Shown: positions 45,019 to 53,746, counted from the stretch's first letter. The stretch: DNA of 64,000 bases from Streptomyces sp. NBC_01267 (GCF_036241575.1 NZ_CP108455.1:3220001-3284000), one strand, 5' to 3'. A program made the numbers and translations. The notes: a model not told the origin generated them from the letters alone.

Positions 45019-46239
45019 CTACGCCCCGGGCCAGAGCCCGTCCGGGGTGAGGCCGAGCAGGTCGATCGCGTTGCCGCGGACGATGCGGTCCACCACGTCG
45101 GGCGCGAGGTGCCCCATCTGCGCCTCGCCGACCTCCCTGGACTTCGGCCAGGTCGAGTCGGAGTGCGGGTAGTCCGTCTCGTACAGCACGTTCCCCACCC
45201 CGATCGAGTCGAGGTTCTTCAGGCCGAACGCGTCGTCGAAGAAGCAGCCGTAGACGTGCTCGGTGAACAGCTCGGACGGCGGCCGGTGCACCTTGTCCGC
45301 CACCCCGCCCCAGCCGCGGTTCTCCTCCCAGACCACGTCGGCGCGCTCCAGGATGTACGGGATCCAGCCGATCTGCCCCTCGGCGTACATGATCTTCAGG
45401 TTCGGGAAGCGCTCGAACTTGCCGCTCATCAGCCAGTCGACCATCGAGTAGCAGCAGTTGGCGAAGGTGATCGTCGAACCCACCGCGGGCGGGGCGTCCG
45501 CCGAGGTCGAGGGCATCTTCGACGAGGAGCCGATGTGCATCCCGATGACCGTGCCCGTCTCGTCGCACGCGGCGAGGAAGGGGTCCCAGTCGTCCGAGTG
45601 GATGGACGGCAGTCCCAGGTGCGGGGGTATCTCGGAGAACGCCACCGCGCGCACCCCGCGTGCGGCGTTGCGCCTGACCTCGGCCGCCGCGAGCTCCGCG
45701 TCCCACAGCGGGACGATCGGCAGCGGGATGAGGCGGCCGTGCGCCTCGGGGCCGCACCACTCCTCGACCATCCAGTCGTTGTAGGCGCGTACACCGAGGA
45801 GCCCCAGCTCCCGGTCCTTCGCCTCGGTGAAGGTCTGGCCGCAGAAGCGCGGGAAGGTCGGGAAGCAGAGGGCGGACTGGACGTGGTTGACGTCCATGTC
45901 GGCGAGGCGGTCGGGCACCGAGAAGGAGCCGGGCCGCATCTGTTCGTAGGTGATGACTTCGAGTTTGATGTCGTCCCTGTCGTAGCCGACCGCCGTGTCC
46001 AGGCGGGTCAGCGGCCGGTGCAGGTCCTCGTACACCCACCAGTCGCCGATCGGCCCGTCGTCGCCCTTGGCACCCATGACCGGGGCGAACTTTCCGCCCA
46101 TGAAGGTCATTTCCTTCAAAGGTGCGCGAACGATACGCGGGCCGACGTCCCGGTACTTCGACGGGAGCCGGTCCTGCCAGACATGGGGAGGTTCCACCGT
46201 GTGGTCGTCCACCGAGATGATCTTCGGGAAGGTCTCCAT
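45019..46239 (-). CDS. Amidohydrolase 2 family protein
   Basis: The 406-residue protein has the family's N-terminal metal site ISVDDHTVEPPHVW (Asp-x-His style), CFPTFPRFCGQTF, IGMHIGSSSKMP and C-terminal LYETDYPHSDSTWPKS. Members include decarboxylases such as ACMSD and hydrolases of ring-cleavage products. It heads a minus-strand operon of amidohydrolase, LLM oxidoreductase and SDR. ATG follows GGTGGAGGAC. The operator at 46260 is 20 bases upstream. Confidence 0.87.
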   Translation of the reverse strand: METFPKIISVDDHTVEPPHVWQDRLPSKYRDVGPRIVRAPLKEMTFMGGKFAPVMGAKGDDGPIGDWWVYEDLHRPLTRLDTAVGYDRDDIKLEVITYEQMRPGSFSVPDRLADMDVNHVQSALCFPTFPRFCGQTFTEAKDRELGLLGVRAYNDWMVEEWCGPEAHGRLIPLPIVPLWDAELAAAEVRRNAARGVRAVAFSEIPPHLGLPSIHSDDWDPFLAACDETGTVIGMHIGSSSKMPSTSADAPPAVGSTITFANCCYSMVDWLMSGKFERFPNLKIMYAEGQIGWIPYILERADVVWEENRGWGGVADKVHRPPSELFTEHVYGCFFDDAFGLKNLDSIGVGNVLYETDYPHSDSTWPKSREVGEAQMGHLAPDVVDRIVRGNAIDLLGLTPDGLWPGA

Positions 46240-46259
46240 GTCCTCCACCGTAGCGCCGA

Positions 46260-46276
46260 TCTGACGAACCGTCAGC
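46260..46276. promoter_or_regulatory. Regulon operator, site 3
   Basis: TCTGACGAACCGTCAGC has perfect 6-bp arms (CTGACG/CGTCAG) around AAC. It lies 20 bases before the amidohydrolase start. Confidence 0.65.
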
Positions 46277-46318
46277 TCTCTGTACCGTGGTCGTCCCGCC
46301 GTCGTACCGTCGTACGTC

Positions 46319-46354
46319 GGCGAAGAGCTCGGCGAGGAGCTTGGCGAAGAGCTT
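46319..46354. repeat. 12-bp tandem repeat upstream of afsR
   Basis: Three units of GGCGA(A/G)GAGCT(C/T) lie between the amidohydrolase and afsR genes, about 110-145 bases before the afsR start. Each unit resembles a ribosome-binding site, but no start follows them. Confidence 0.5.
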
Positions 46355-46464
46355 GTGGAGAGGGACCACCCAGAGCTGACGCAGTCGCCATGAACAAGGC
46401 AAACTGGCCTGTGCCATACGAGCGGTACGGGCAGCAGGGCATGCGGCAGGAGGCAGAGGCAGCT

Positions 46465-49416
46465 ATGGACCGTGACAGCGGGCCGCGCGTACCGGAGCAG
46501 CGGACACCGCGGCAGACCCCGGACCAGGGGCTCTGCTTCAGCGTGCTCGGACCGGTACGCGCCTGGCGGAACGGCGAGGCGCTGCCGCCGGGTTCCCCGC
46601 AGCAGCGCGCGCTGCTGGCCGCACTGCTGACACGGGACGGCCGCACGGCCACCGCGGGCGAGCTGATCGACGCGATCTGGGGCGACGACCCGCCCTCGCA
46701 GGCGCTGGCCGCGGTACGGACGTACGCCTCCCGGCTGCGCAAGATCCTCGATCCGGGGGTCCTGGTCAGCGAGTCGGGCGGGTACGCGATCCGGATCCGG
46801 GCCGAGGCCGTCGACCTCAACCGGGCCCAGCAGCTGGCCGTGAGCGCCGAGAAGGCCACCGCGTCCGGTGACCGCGCGGCGGCCCGCGCCCTGATCGACG
46901 AGGCCCTCGAACTGTGGGACGGCGAGCCGCTGGCGAACGTGCCGGGGCCGTACGCCGAGACCCAGCGCGCCCGCCTGGAGGAGTGGCGGCTCCAGCTCAC
47001 CGAGTCGCGGCTGGACATGGACCTGGAGGTCGGCGCCCACGCGGAGGCGGTCTCCGAGCTGACGGCCCTGACCGCGGCCCACCCGCTGCGCGAACGCCTG
47101 CGGGAGCTCCTCATGCTGGCGCTGTACCGCAGCGGGCGGCAGGCGGAGGCGCTGGCCGTGTACGCCGACACGCGCCGGCTGCTCGCCGACGAACTGGGCG
47201 TCGACCCGAGACCGGAGCTGGCCAGGCTCCAGCAGCGCATCCTGCAGGCCGACGCGGAGCTGGCCCGCCCCGCCGAGGAACCCGAACCCGCCGCGCCCAC
47301 CGCCGCGCGCCCGGCACAGCTCCCGGCCACCGTCCCGGACTTCACCGGCCGGGCCTCCTTCGTCAAGGAGCTGAGCGAACGGCTCGCCACCGACGAGGGA
47401 TCCGTGATGGCCGTGTCGGCGCTGGCGGGCATCGGCGGCGTGGGCAAGACCACGCTCGCCGTGCACGTGGCGCACGCGGCCCGGCCGTACTTCCCGGACG
47501 GCCAGCTGTACGTCGACCTCCAGGGCGCGGGGGCACGGGCCGCCGAACCGGAGACCGTACTCGGCTCGTTCCTGCGCGCCCTCGGTACGCAGGACTCCGC
47601 CATCCCGGACTCCCTCGACGAACGCGCCGCGCTCTACCGCACCGCGCTCGACGGCCGCCGGGTGCTGGTCCTGCTCGACAACGCCCGGGACGCGGCCCAG
47701 ATCCGCCCGCTGCTGCCCGGTACGACGGGCTCGGCGGCACTGGTCACCAGCCGCGCCCGGATGGTCGACCTGGCGGGCGCGCACCTGATCGACCTGGACG
47801 TGATGTCGCCCGAGGAGGCGCTCCAGCTCTTCACGAAGATCGTCGGCGAGGAGCGGGTCACCAGCGAACGCCAGGCGTCCCTGGACGTGGTGGCCGCCTG
47901 CGGCTTCCTGCCGCTGGCCATCCGCATCGCGGCCTCCCGCCTGGCCGCCCGCCGCACCTGGACGGTCTCGGTGCTGGCCGCGAAGCTCGCCGACGAGCGG
48001 CGCAGGCTGGACGAGCTCCAGGCGGGCGACCTCGCGGTGAAGGCGACGTTCGAGCTGGGCTACGGCCAGCTGGAGCCGCAGCAGGCCCGCGCGTTCCGCC
48101 TGCTGGGCCTGGCCGACGGCCCGGACATCTCGCTGGCGGCTGCCGCCTCCGTACTGAACATGCCGGCCAGGGAGGCCGAGGACCTGCTGGAGTCGCTGGT
48201 CGACACCTCACTGCTGGAGTCGGCGGCGCCCGGCCGGTACCGCTACCACGACCTCGTACGGCTCTACGCGCGTGCGTGCGCCGAGCGCGACGAACACCCG
48301 CCGGTGGAGCGGGAGCTGGCGCTGTCGCGGCTGCTGGACTTCTATCTGGCGACGGCGGCGCGGGTGTACGCGATCGAGCGGCCCGGCGACCGGCTGGTGG
48401 ACCACCTGGAGCCGACGACGTACCAGGGCCTGGTCTTCACGCACCGGCACGACGCGCAGGACTGGCTGTACTCGGAGGCGATGTCGCTGCTGGCCTGCGT
48501 ACGCCAGTCGACGCGGCCGGGCACGCTGCGGCGGGCGGTGGACCTGCTCTGGGCCTCGCTGGACCTGGCCGAGTCGGGGGCCAACTCGAAGGAGTACAGC
48601 TACGCCGCCACCCTGCTGCGGGACGCGGCGCGCGCCGGACGGGACGAACACGCCGAGGGACGGGCGGCCATCACCCTGACCTATGTGCACCATGTCGCGG
48701 GGCGGTTCGAGCAGGCCGGTCAGGAGGCGCAGGAGGCGGACCGGCTCGCCCTGCGGACCGCGGACCGGCTGTCCGCGTGCTGGGCGGCCAACCTGCTGGG
48801 CATCATGGCGTTCTACCAGGGCCACTTCGACACCGGGACGGAGCATCTCACCCGGGCCCTCGAAGGGTTCCGCGACTGCGGGGACATGGCGGGCGAGGCC
48901 AGCGCGCTGTGCAATCTGTCGCGGCTGCGCCTCGTCACCGGAGACGTCACCGACGCGGTGTTGCTCTCCCGTCAGGGCACGGAGATGTACGACCGCATGG
49001 GACACGCGCTCAAGGGGGCCAACGGCCGCTACGCGCTGGGGCTCGCGCTGACCCAGAGCGGTCAGCTCACCGCCGCCGCGGACCAGCTGAAGGAGGCCTT
49101 GGACGTGTTCCGTGACAGCCGCCAGCGCCTGTGGGAGGGGATGGCTCTCTTCCGGCTGGCCGAGGTCGACATCGCGGCGGGCCGCCCGGCCCAGGCGGCG
49201 GCCGGGGCGGAGATGGCGCTGACCGTGCTGCGCGGCATCGGTGGCCAGTGGCGGCGCGGGAACGTACTCACCGCGCTGGGCCGCGCGCTGACCGGCATAG
49301 GGCAGTCCGACCGCGCGCGGGTCTGCTGGCTGGAGGCGCTGACCATCTACGAGGAGCTGAAGTCACCGGAGGCGGACGGGGTACGCGCCCTGCTGACGCC
49401 CGCCGCGGCGGCCTGA
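46465..49416 (+). CDS. afsR: AfsR, SARP-type transcriptional activator with NB-ARC and TPR domains
   Basis: The 983-residue regulator starts MDRDSGPRVPEQRTPRQTPD, almost identical to what I recall of S. coelicolor AfsR (993 aa). In order it has a SARP winged helix (FSVLGPVRAW, about 15-105), a bacterial activation domain (about 110-260, ending VDPRPELARLQQRIL), an NB-ARC ATPase with the P-loop GIGGVGKTT at about 321, and TPR-like helices to the end. AfsK phosphorylates AfsR, which then activates afsS. ATG 46465 follows AGGAGG at 11 bases. It is divergent from the amidohydrolase operon. Confidence 0.95.
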   Translation: MDRDSGPRVPEQRTPRQTPDQGLCFSVLGPVRAWRNGEALPPGSPQQRALLAALLTRDGRTATAGELIDAIWGDDPPSQALAAVRTYASRLRKILDPGVLVSESGGYAIRIRAEAVDLNRAQQLAVSAEKATASGDRAAARALIDEALELWDGEPLANVPGPYAETQRARLEEWRLQLTESRLDMDLEVGAHAEAVSELTALTAAHPLRERLRELLMLALYRSGRQAEALAVYADTRRLLADELGVDPRPELARLQQRILQADAELARPAEEPEPAAPTAARPAQLPATVPDFTGRASFVKELSERLATDEGSVMAVSALAGIGGVGKTTLAVHVAHAARPYFPDGQLYVDLQGAGARAAEPETVLGSFLRALGTQDSAIPDSLDERAALYRTALDGRRVLVLLDNARDAAQIRPLLPGTTGSAALVTSRARMVDLAGAHLIDLDVMSPEEALQLFTKIVGEERVTSERQASLDVVAACGFLPLAIRIAASRLAARRTWTVSVLAAKLADERRRLDELQAGDLAVKATFELGYGQLEPQQARAFRLLGLADGPDISLAAAASVLNMPAREAEDLLESLVDTSLLESAAPGRYRYHDLVRLYARACAERDEHPPVERELALSRLLDFYLATAARVYAIERPGDRLVDHLEPTTYQGLVFTHRHDAQDWLYSEAMSLLACVRQSTRPGTLRRAVDLLWASLDLAESGANSKEYSYAATLLRDAARAGRDEHAEGRAAITLTYVHHVAGRFEQAGQEAQEADRLALRTADRLSACWAANLLGIMAFYQGHFDTGTEHLTRALEGFRDCGDMAGEASALCNLSRLRLVTGDVTDAVLLSRQGTEMYDRMGHALKGANGRYALGLALTQSGQLTAAADQLKEALDVFRDSRQRLWEGMALFRLAEVDIAAGRPAQAAAGAEMALTVLRGIGGQWRRGNVLTALGRALTGIGQSDRARVCWLEALTIYEELKSPEADGVRALLTPAAAA

Positions 49417-49546
49417 GGCCCGTCGTCGGCGGTGGCCCGAGGCCCGTCAGCGGCGGCCCGAAGCCCGTCGTCGGTGGCCTGACGCGTCGTCGGCGGCCTG
49501 GCGCCCAGGGGCCCCGCTGTACGGCCGGAGGCGGAACGCCGTTGCC

Positions 49547-49579
49547 GTTCATCGTTTGTTTATCGCGGTCCGACATACT
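49547..49579 (+). promoter_or_regulatory. afsS promoter with SARP-type heptamer repeat
   Basis: GTTCATC (49547-49553) and GTTTATC (49558-49564) are direct heptamers 11 bases apart. CATACT (49574-49579) follows nine bases later as a -10 box. This spacing is the hallmark of SARP-activated promoters, so AfsR is the likely activator. Confidence 0.65.
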
Positions 49580-49669
49580 TCATTCCATCGACGACCCGCC
49601 GCAACGGGGGGTACACGGGTCGTCAGAACAGGTCCCACACCCGCGGACCAGGGTGACGGATCTGTGGAA

Positions 49670-49709
49670 GGTCCGTCCGGCAGCGCTCGGGGGAGCAGCC
49701 GGACGGACC
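49670..49709 (+). promoter_or_regulatory. Strong hairpin in the afsS leader
   Basis: GGTCCGTCCGGC and GCCGGACGGACC form a perfect 12-bp stem with a 16-base loop, 42 bases before the start codon and about 85-100 bases after the putative transcription start. It could act as an attenuator or stabilise the mRNA. Confidence 0.5.
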
Positions 49710-49750
49710 TCGATATCCATCCCGCGCATACTTTCAGGGAGTTGAGCACC

Positions 49751-49915
49751 ATGGCCGCAGAGCCGAAGACTGATGCGCCCACCGATCCGGACAACGCACA
49801 CATCACGGACAAGCCGACTGTCGCGCCTGCCAACGCGCACATCACGGACAAGCCGACTGCTGCGAAGACCACGGTGAAGCCCGCCAACGCGCACATCACC
49901 GACAAGACCGCGTGA
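49751..49915 (+). CDS. afsS: AfsS-like small protein with three NAHITDK repeats
   Basis: The 54-residue hydrophilic protein has the segment PDNAHITDKPT, then PANAHITDKPT and PANAHITDKTA. AfsS (AfsR2) is a similarly short repeat protein encoded next to afsR in S. coelicolor; it raises antibiotic production and is the target of AfsR. There is no signal peptide. ATG 49751 follows GGGAG at nine bases. Position, size and repeat motif support the name; the sequence itself is too short for certainty. Confidence 0.75.
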   Translation: MAAEPKTDAPTDPDNAHITDKPTVAPANAHITDKPTAAKTTVKPANAHITDKTA

Positions 49916-49996
49916 GCTGAGATCGAGTCCGCGAACCGGGACCGGGTTCGCGTGAGCCGAGACCATCACGACGGGGCACGGGGGAACCGGGGGAAC

Positions 49997-50037
49997 AGTG
50001 GCTGTGGTGGCCCGGAGGGGGAGCCACCACGGCCACT
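49997..50037 (+). terminator. Hairpin terminator of afsS
   Basis: AGTGGCTGTGGTGGC and GCCACCACGGCCACT form a 15-bp stem with one mismatch and an 11-base loop, 81 bases after the stop codon. Confidence 0.6.
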
Positions 50038-50076
50038 GCCGCATGTCCGCACCCACCCGTAAAGAAAAGAGCTGCC

Positions 50077-50271
50077 ATGACCCTGACGAAGAAGCTGTTC
50101 ACCACCGCCGCCTTAGTGGTCGCCACAGCCGCGGTGTCCGCGGCGCCGGCCCTGGCCAACGCCCATGCGACGGCCCCCGGCCCGGACACCGTCCGCGTCC
50201 GGACCGGCCCCACCGTGGGCCCGGACAACGGCCACATCACTTCGGTCCCGCTGGAGTCCCGCGCCGGGTGA
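50077..50271 (+). CDS. Small secreted peptide with PDNGHIT motif and TTA codon
   Basis: The 64-residue precursor has a Sec signal (MTLTKKLFTTAALVVATAAV, cut after APALA). The mature part of about 38 residues includes TVGPDNGHITSVPLE, which shares PDNxHIT with the upstream afsS-like protein. Codon 13 is TTA (50113-50115), so expression should need bldA. AAAGAG lies before the ATG. It has terminators on both sides. I know no family for it; it could be a signal or structural peptide. Confidence 0.6.
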   Translation: MTLTKKLFTTAALVVATAAVSAAPALANAHATAPGPDTVRVRTGPTVGPDNGHITSVPLESRAG

Positions 50272-50282
50272 CGAACCCGTCG

Positions 50283-50317
50283 GCCGTGGGACCGGCACGC
50301 GCTGCCGGTCCCACGGC
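50283..50317 (+). terminator. Hairpin terminator of the secreted-peptide gene
   Basis: GCCGTGGGACCGGCA and TGCCGGTCCCACGGC form a perfect 15-bp stem around CGCGC, 12 bases after the stop codon. Confidence 0.85.
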
Positions 50318-50361
50318 TCCGGACGGACCGCACCGGCCCCGGACGGACCGCACCGGTACCC

Positions 50362-50400
50362 GCGGGCCGCGGGCCGCGGGCCGCGGGCCGCGGGCCGCGG
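50362..50400. repeat. 7-bp tandem repeat GCGGGCC, about 5.5 copies
   Basis: Uninterrupted copies lie between the secreted-peptide gene and the 3' end of the acyl-CoA ligase gene, preceded by a direct repeat of CCGGACGGACCGCACCGG. Confidence 0.75.
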
Positions 50401-50460
50401 AGCTTCTTCTTCAGGCCGTCGGTCAGTGATCGTCAGACCCAGGGCGGGGCCCGCGGCCCG

Positions 50461-52065
50461 TCACTCCGCGCGCAGCCCCTGCCCCCGTCCCCGCAGCACC
50501 GTCTTCAGCACCTTCCCGCTCGCGTTCCGCGGCAGTTCCGCGACGAACTCGACCGCCCGGGGCACCTTGTAGTTCGCCATCTCGCGCCGCGCCCAGGCGA
50601 TCAGGTCGTCCGAGGTGAGCGTCGAGCCAGGGCGCCGTACCGCGTACGCCTTGCCGACCTCGCCCAGCCGGCCGTCCGGTACGCCGATCACTGCGACGTC
50701 GGCCACGTCCGGGTGCAGGCCGAGCAGTTGCTCTATCTCCGCCGGGTACGCGTTGAAGCCGCCGACGATGAACATGTCCTTGATCCGGTCGGTGATCCGC
50801 AGATTGCCCGCCGCGTCCAGTACCCCCACGTCGCCCGTCCGCAGCCAGCCGTCCTCCGTGAAGGCCTCCGCCGTCTCCTCGGGTGCCTCGAAGTACCCCT
50901 GCATGACGTGGAATCCGCGTACCTGCACCTCGCCGGGCCCGTCCGGGTCGGCGGACACCACGCGCACCTCCGTGTCCGGGATCGCCCGCCCCGAGGTCGA
51001 GGCGATCACCTCCGCCTCGTCGCCCCGGCGGCACATCGTCACGATGCCGCTCGCCTCGGAGAGGCCGTACGCGGTCAGCACCGTCGAGATGTGCAGCTCC
51101 CCACGCAGCCGCTCGACGAGCCGCAGCGGCACCACCGCGGCTCCCGTCACCACCAGCCGCAGCGCGCTGAGGTCGTGCTGGTCGCGGGCCGGGTGGTCGA
51201 GGAGCGACTGGTGGAGGGTGGGCGGTCCCGGCAGCACCGAGATGCGTTCGGCCGCGATGTTGGCGAGCGCCGTGTCCACGTTGAAGACCGGCTGCGGGAC
51301 CATCGTGGCGCCCCGCATCAGACAGGCGATGACGCCCGCCTTGTAGCCGAAGGTGTGGAAGAAGGGGTTGACGATGAGGTAGCGGTCGCCTTCGCGCAGA
51401 CCGGCGAGATCGCACCAGATGCCGTAGCCGCGCAGGGTCTGGGCGTGGGTGATCACCGCGCCCTTGGGGCGGCCCGTGGTGCCCGAGGTGAAGATGATGT
51501 CGGAGGGGTCGTCGGTGGCTACCGCGTCCGCCCGTTCCCGTACGGCTGCCGCCGGGATGTGTTCGCCGCCGGCCAGGAAGTCCTTCCAGGTCCGGAAGGT
51601 GTCGGGGGCGTCGTCCGCCAGGACCACCACCTCCTCCAGATGCGGGAGTGAGGGCAGCGGGCCGGTTCCCGGGCCCTTCGCCGTGGCCCGCCGCAGGGAC
51701 GCCACGTACGAGGTGCCGAGGAAGGTGCCGGTGACGAAGAGCATCCGCGCGCGGCTCTGCTCCAGTACGTACGCCGCCTCCGCGCCCTTGAAGCGCGTGT
51801 TCAGCGGAACGAGCACCGCGCCCGCCGTCACCGCGCCCAGCGCCGAGACGATCCAGTCGACGGTGTTCGGCGCCCAGACCGCCACCCGGTCGCCCGCGCG
51901 GACCCCCGACGCCATGCACGCCGCCGCCGCCCGCTCGACCCGTTCGCCGAGTTCCGTGTACGAAATCCGGGTACGGCCGTCGACGACGGCCTCCCGGTCC
52001 CCGTACCGTTCGGCAGCGGACCGCACCAGCGCCGGAATGCTGCCCCACTCCAAGTCCCCGCGCAT
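50461..52065 (-). CDS. Acyl-CoA synthetase (FadD3-like AMP-forming ligase)
   Basis: The 534-residue ANL-superfamily ligase has the P-loop FTSGTTGRPKGA, the adenine motif TAYGLSEASG, GWLRTGDVG with DRIKDMFIVGGFNAYP, and a catalytic Lys in NASGKVLKT. Actinobacterial relatives such as FadD3 activate polycyclic propionate side products, others fatty or aromatic acids. It converts acid, ATP and CoA to acyl-CoA in the cytoplasm. It is divergent from an Ltp thiolase with the 17-bp palindrome between. Confidence 0.93.
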   Translation of the reverse strand: MRGDLEWGSIPALVRSAAERYGDREAVVDGRTRISYTELGERVERAAAACMASGVRAGDRVAVWAPNTVDWIVSALGAVTAGAVLVPLNTRFKGAEAAYVLEQSRARMLFVTGTFLGTSYVASLRRATAKGPGTGPLPSLPHLEEVVVLADDAPDTFRTWKDFLAGGEHIPAAAVRERADAVATDDPSDIIFTSGTTGRPKGAVITHAQTLRGYGIWCDLAGLREGDRYLIVNPFFHTFGYKAGVIACLMRGATMVPQPVFNVDTALANIAAERISVLPGPPTLHQSLLDHPARDQHDLSALRLVVTGAAVVPLRLVERLRGELHISTVLTAYGLSEASGIVTMCRRGDEAEVIASTSGRAIPDTEVRVVSADPDGPGEVQVRGFHVMQGYFEAPEETAEAFTEDGWLRTGDVGVLDAAGNLRITDRIKDMFIVGGFNAYPAEIEQLLGLHPDVADVAVIGVPDGRLGEVGKAYAVRRPGSTLTSDDLIAWARREMANYKVPRAVEFVAELPRNASGKVLKTVLRGRGQGLRAE

Positions 52066-52088
52066 CGCATGCCTCCCAGAACCCAGTA

Positions 52089-52105
52089 GCTGACTATCCG
52101 TCAGA
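52089..52105. promoter_or_regulatory. Regulon operator, site 4
   Basis: GCTGACTATCCGTCAGA sits between the divergent acyl-CoA ligase (start 52065) and thiolase (start 52159) genes, with CTGAC and GTCAG arms. Confidence 0.65.
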
Positions 52106-52158
52106 TTAGCTGTAGCCTTCCCCGCTGTCAGCAGTCAGGACGTCCCCGGAGGTGGCCG

Positions 52159-53313
52159 ATGGCAGTGGCGACGCTCAAAGACGCAACAGCGATAGTCGGG
52201 GTCGGTCAGACCCCCTTCGCCAAACAACTCCCCGAATCCGAGAAGACGTTGGCCTGCCGGGCGATCCTCGCCGCGCTGGACGACGCCGGGATCGCACCGT
52301 CCGAGGTGGACGCGTTCTCCTCGTACACCATGGAGGAGACCGACGAGGTCGAGGTCGCCAAGGCCGTCGGCGCCGGTGACGTGACCTTCTTCTCCAAGAT
52401 CGGTTACGGCGGCGGCGGATCCTGCGCCACCGTCGCGCACCTCGCGGCGGCCGTCGCGACCGGGCAGGCGACCGTCGGGGTCGCCTGGCGCTCCCGCAAA
52501 CGCGGCAGCGGTCCGCGCCCCTGGAAGAACACGGCCGTCCAACTCCCCACCCCGGCCCAGTGGACCCGCCCGTTCGGCCTGCTGCGGCCCGCCGACGAGA
52601 TCGGGATGCTGGCCCGCCGCTACATGCACGAGTACGGCGCCACCCGCGACCATCTCTTCAACGTCGCCCTGGCCTGCCGCAACCGCGCCAACCAGAACCC
52701 CGCGGCGATGATGTACGAACGCCCGATGACCCGCGACATGTATATGACCTCGCGCTGGATCAGCGAACCGCTCTGCCTCTTCGACAACTGCCTGGAGACG
52801 GACGGCGCGCTGGCCTGCGTGATCGTCTCCGCCGAACGGGCCCGCGACTGCCGGCAGAAGCCGGTGTACGTGCACTCCGCCGCCCAGGGCCTGCCCGCCC
52901 AGCACCACGGCATGGTCAACTACTGGAACGACGACCCGCTCACCGGCCCTGCCTGGACCGCCGCCCGGCACCTGTGGAAGCAGGCGGACTTCGGCCCCGA
53001 AGACGTGGATGTCGCACAGATCTACGACGCCTTCACGCCCCTCATCCCGCTCTCCCTGGAGGGCTACGGCTTCTGCGGGCGCGGCGAGGGCGGCGCGTTC
53101 ACCGAGGGCGGCGCCCTGGAGATCGGCGGGCGGCTGCCGCTCAACACCGGCGGCGGCGGACTCAGCGAGGCGTACGTCCACGGCTTCAACCTCATCAACG
53201 AAGGCGTCAAGCAACTGCGCGGCAACTCCACCGCCCAGGTCCCCGACGCCGCCACCTGCCTGGTCACGGCGGGTGAAGGAGTCCCCACCTCCGCACTGCT
53301 CCTGAGGAGTTGA
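52159..53313 (+). CDS. Lipid-transfer/thiolase-like protein (Ltp2-type aldolase subunit)
   Basis: The 384-residue thiolase-fold protein lacks the classical nucleophilic Cys-His-Cys set of degradative thiolases but has the Ltp2 pattern: IVGVGQTPFAK, SKIGYGGGGSCATVAHLAAA, RRYMHEYGATRDHLF, QIYDAFTPLIPLSLE and LPLNTGGGGLSEAYVHG. In steroid side-chain degradation Ltp2 with a DUF35 partner (ChsH2) cleaves a beta-hydroxyacyl-CoA by retro-aldol reaction. A DUF35 gene follows directly. ATG follows GGAGGTGG. Confidence 0.9.
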   Translation: MAVATLKDATAIVGVGQTPFAKQLPESEKTLACRAILAALDDAGIAPSEVDAFSSYTMEETDEVEVAKAVGAGDVTFFSKIGYGGGGSCATVAHLAAAVATGQATVGVAWRSRKRGSGPRPWKNTAVQLPTPAQWTRPFGLLRPADEIGMLARRYMHEYGATRDHLFNVALACRNRANQNPAAMMYERPMTRDMYMTSRWISEPLCLFDNCLETDGALACVIVSAERARDCRQKPVYVHSAAQGLPAQHHGMVNYWNDDPLTGPAWTAARHLWKQADFGPEDVDVAQIYDAFTPLIPLSLEGYGFCGRGEGGAFTEGGALEIGGRLPLNTGGGGLSEAYVHGFNLINEGVKQLRGNSTAQVPDAATCLVTAGEGVPTSALLLRS

Positions 53314-53320
53314 GACAGAG

Positions 53321-53746
53321 ATGCTCCAGCCAGTCCCCGACGACGACGGCGCCCCCTTCTGGGAGTACACCGCACAGCACGAGCTCCGCGTCCAGTGCTG
53401 CGCCGACTGCGACACCCCGCGCTTCCCGCCCCGCCCCTGCTGCCCGCACTGCCAGTCCTTCGACAGCGAGTGGCGCCTGATGAGCGGACGCGGCCGTATC
53501 TGGTCGTACGTACTCCCCCATCCGCCGCTGCTCCCCGACTACGCCGCGATGGCCCCGTACAACGCGGTCCTGGTGGAACTCGCCGACGCCCCGCAGATCC
53601 GCCTCGTCGGCAACGTCGTGGCCGACGCCGACGCCCCGCTGAACTCCGTGGACCCGGCGCGGCTGCGCATCGGGGCGCGGGTGCAGGTGGCGTTCACCGA
53701 GGTGGACGGCATGACCCTGCCGCGCTGGCTGCTGGAGCGGTCATGA
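53321..53746 (+). CDS. DUF35 OB-fold/zinc-ribbon protein, Ltp partner
   Basis: The 141-residue protein has a rubredoxin-like zinc ribbon (CCADCDTPRFPPRPCCPHC) and then an OB fold (GRGRIWSYVL, NAVLVELADAPQIRLVGNVV, VQVAFTEVDG). DUF35 proteins bind acyl-CoA and dock onto Ltp thiolase-like subunits. It is seven bases after the Ltp gene. Its stop codon overlaps the first of three tandem ATGA start modules. Confidence 0.9.
   Translation: MLQPVPDDDGAPFWEYTAQHELRVQCCADCDTPRFPPRPCCPHCQSFDSEWRLMSGRGRIWSYVLPHPPLLPDYAAMAPYNAVLVELADAPQIRLVGNVVADADAPLNSVDPARLRIGARVQVAFTEVDGMTLPRWLLERS

Larger units (their letters stand above)
49417..49750 (+). other. afsR-afsS intergenic region: GTCGTCGGCGG repeats, promoter, leader
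   Basis: Imperfect GGCCCGTCGTCGGCGG repeats fill 49417-49503. The promoter of the small gene at 49751 follows at 49547-49579, and then a long leader of about 165 bases with a strong hairpin. No other gene is seen. Confidence 0.6.

Noticed and set aside
44869..46464. Upstream extension of the afsR frame by more than 500 codons
   Set aside because: It overlaps the amidohydrolase gene on the other strand, and the AfsR start at 46465 matches the known N-terminus.
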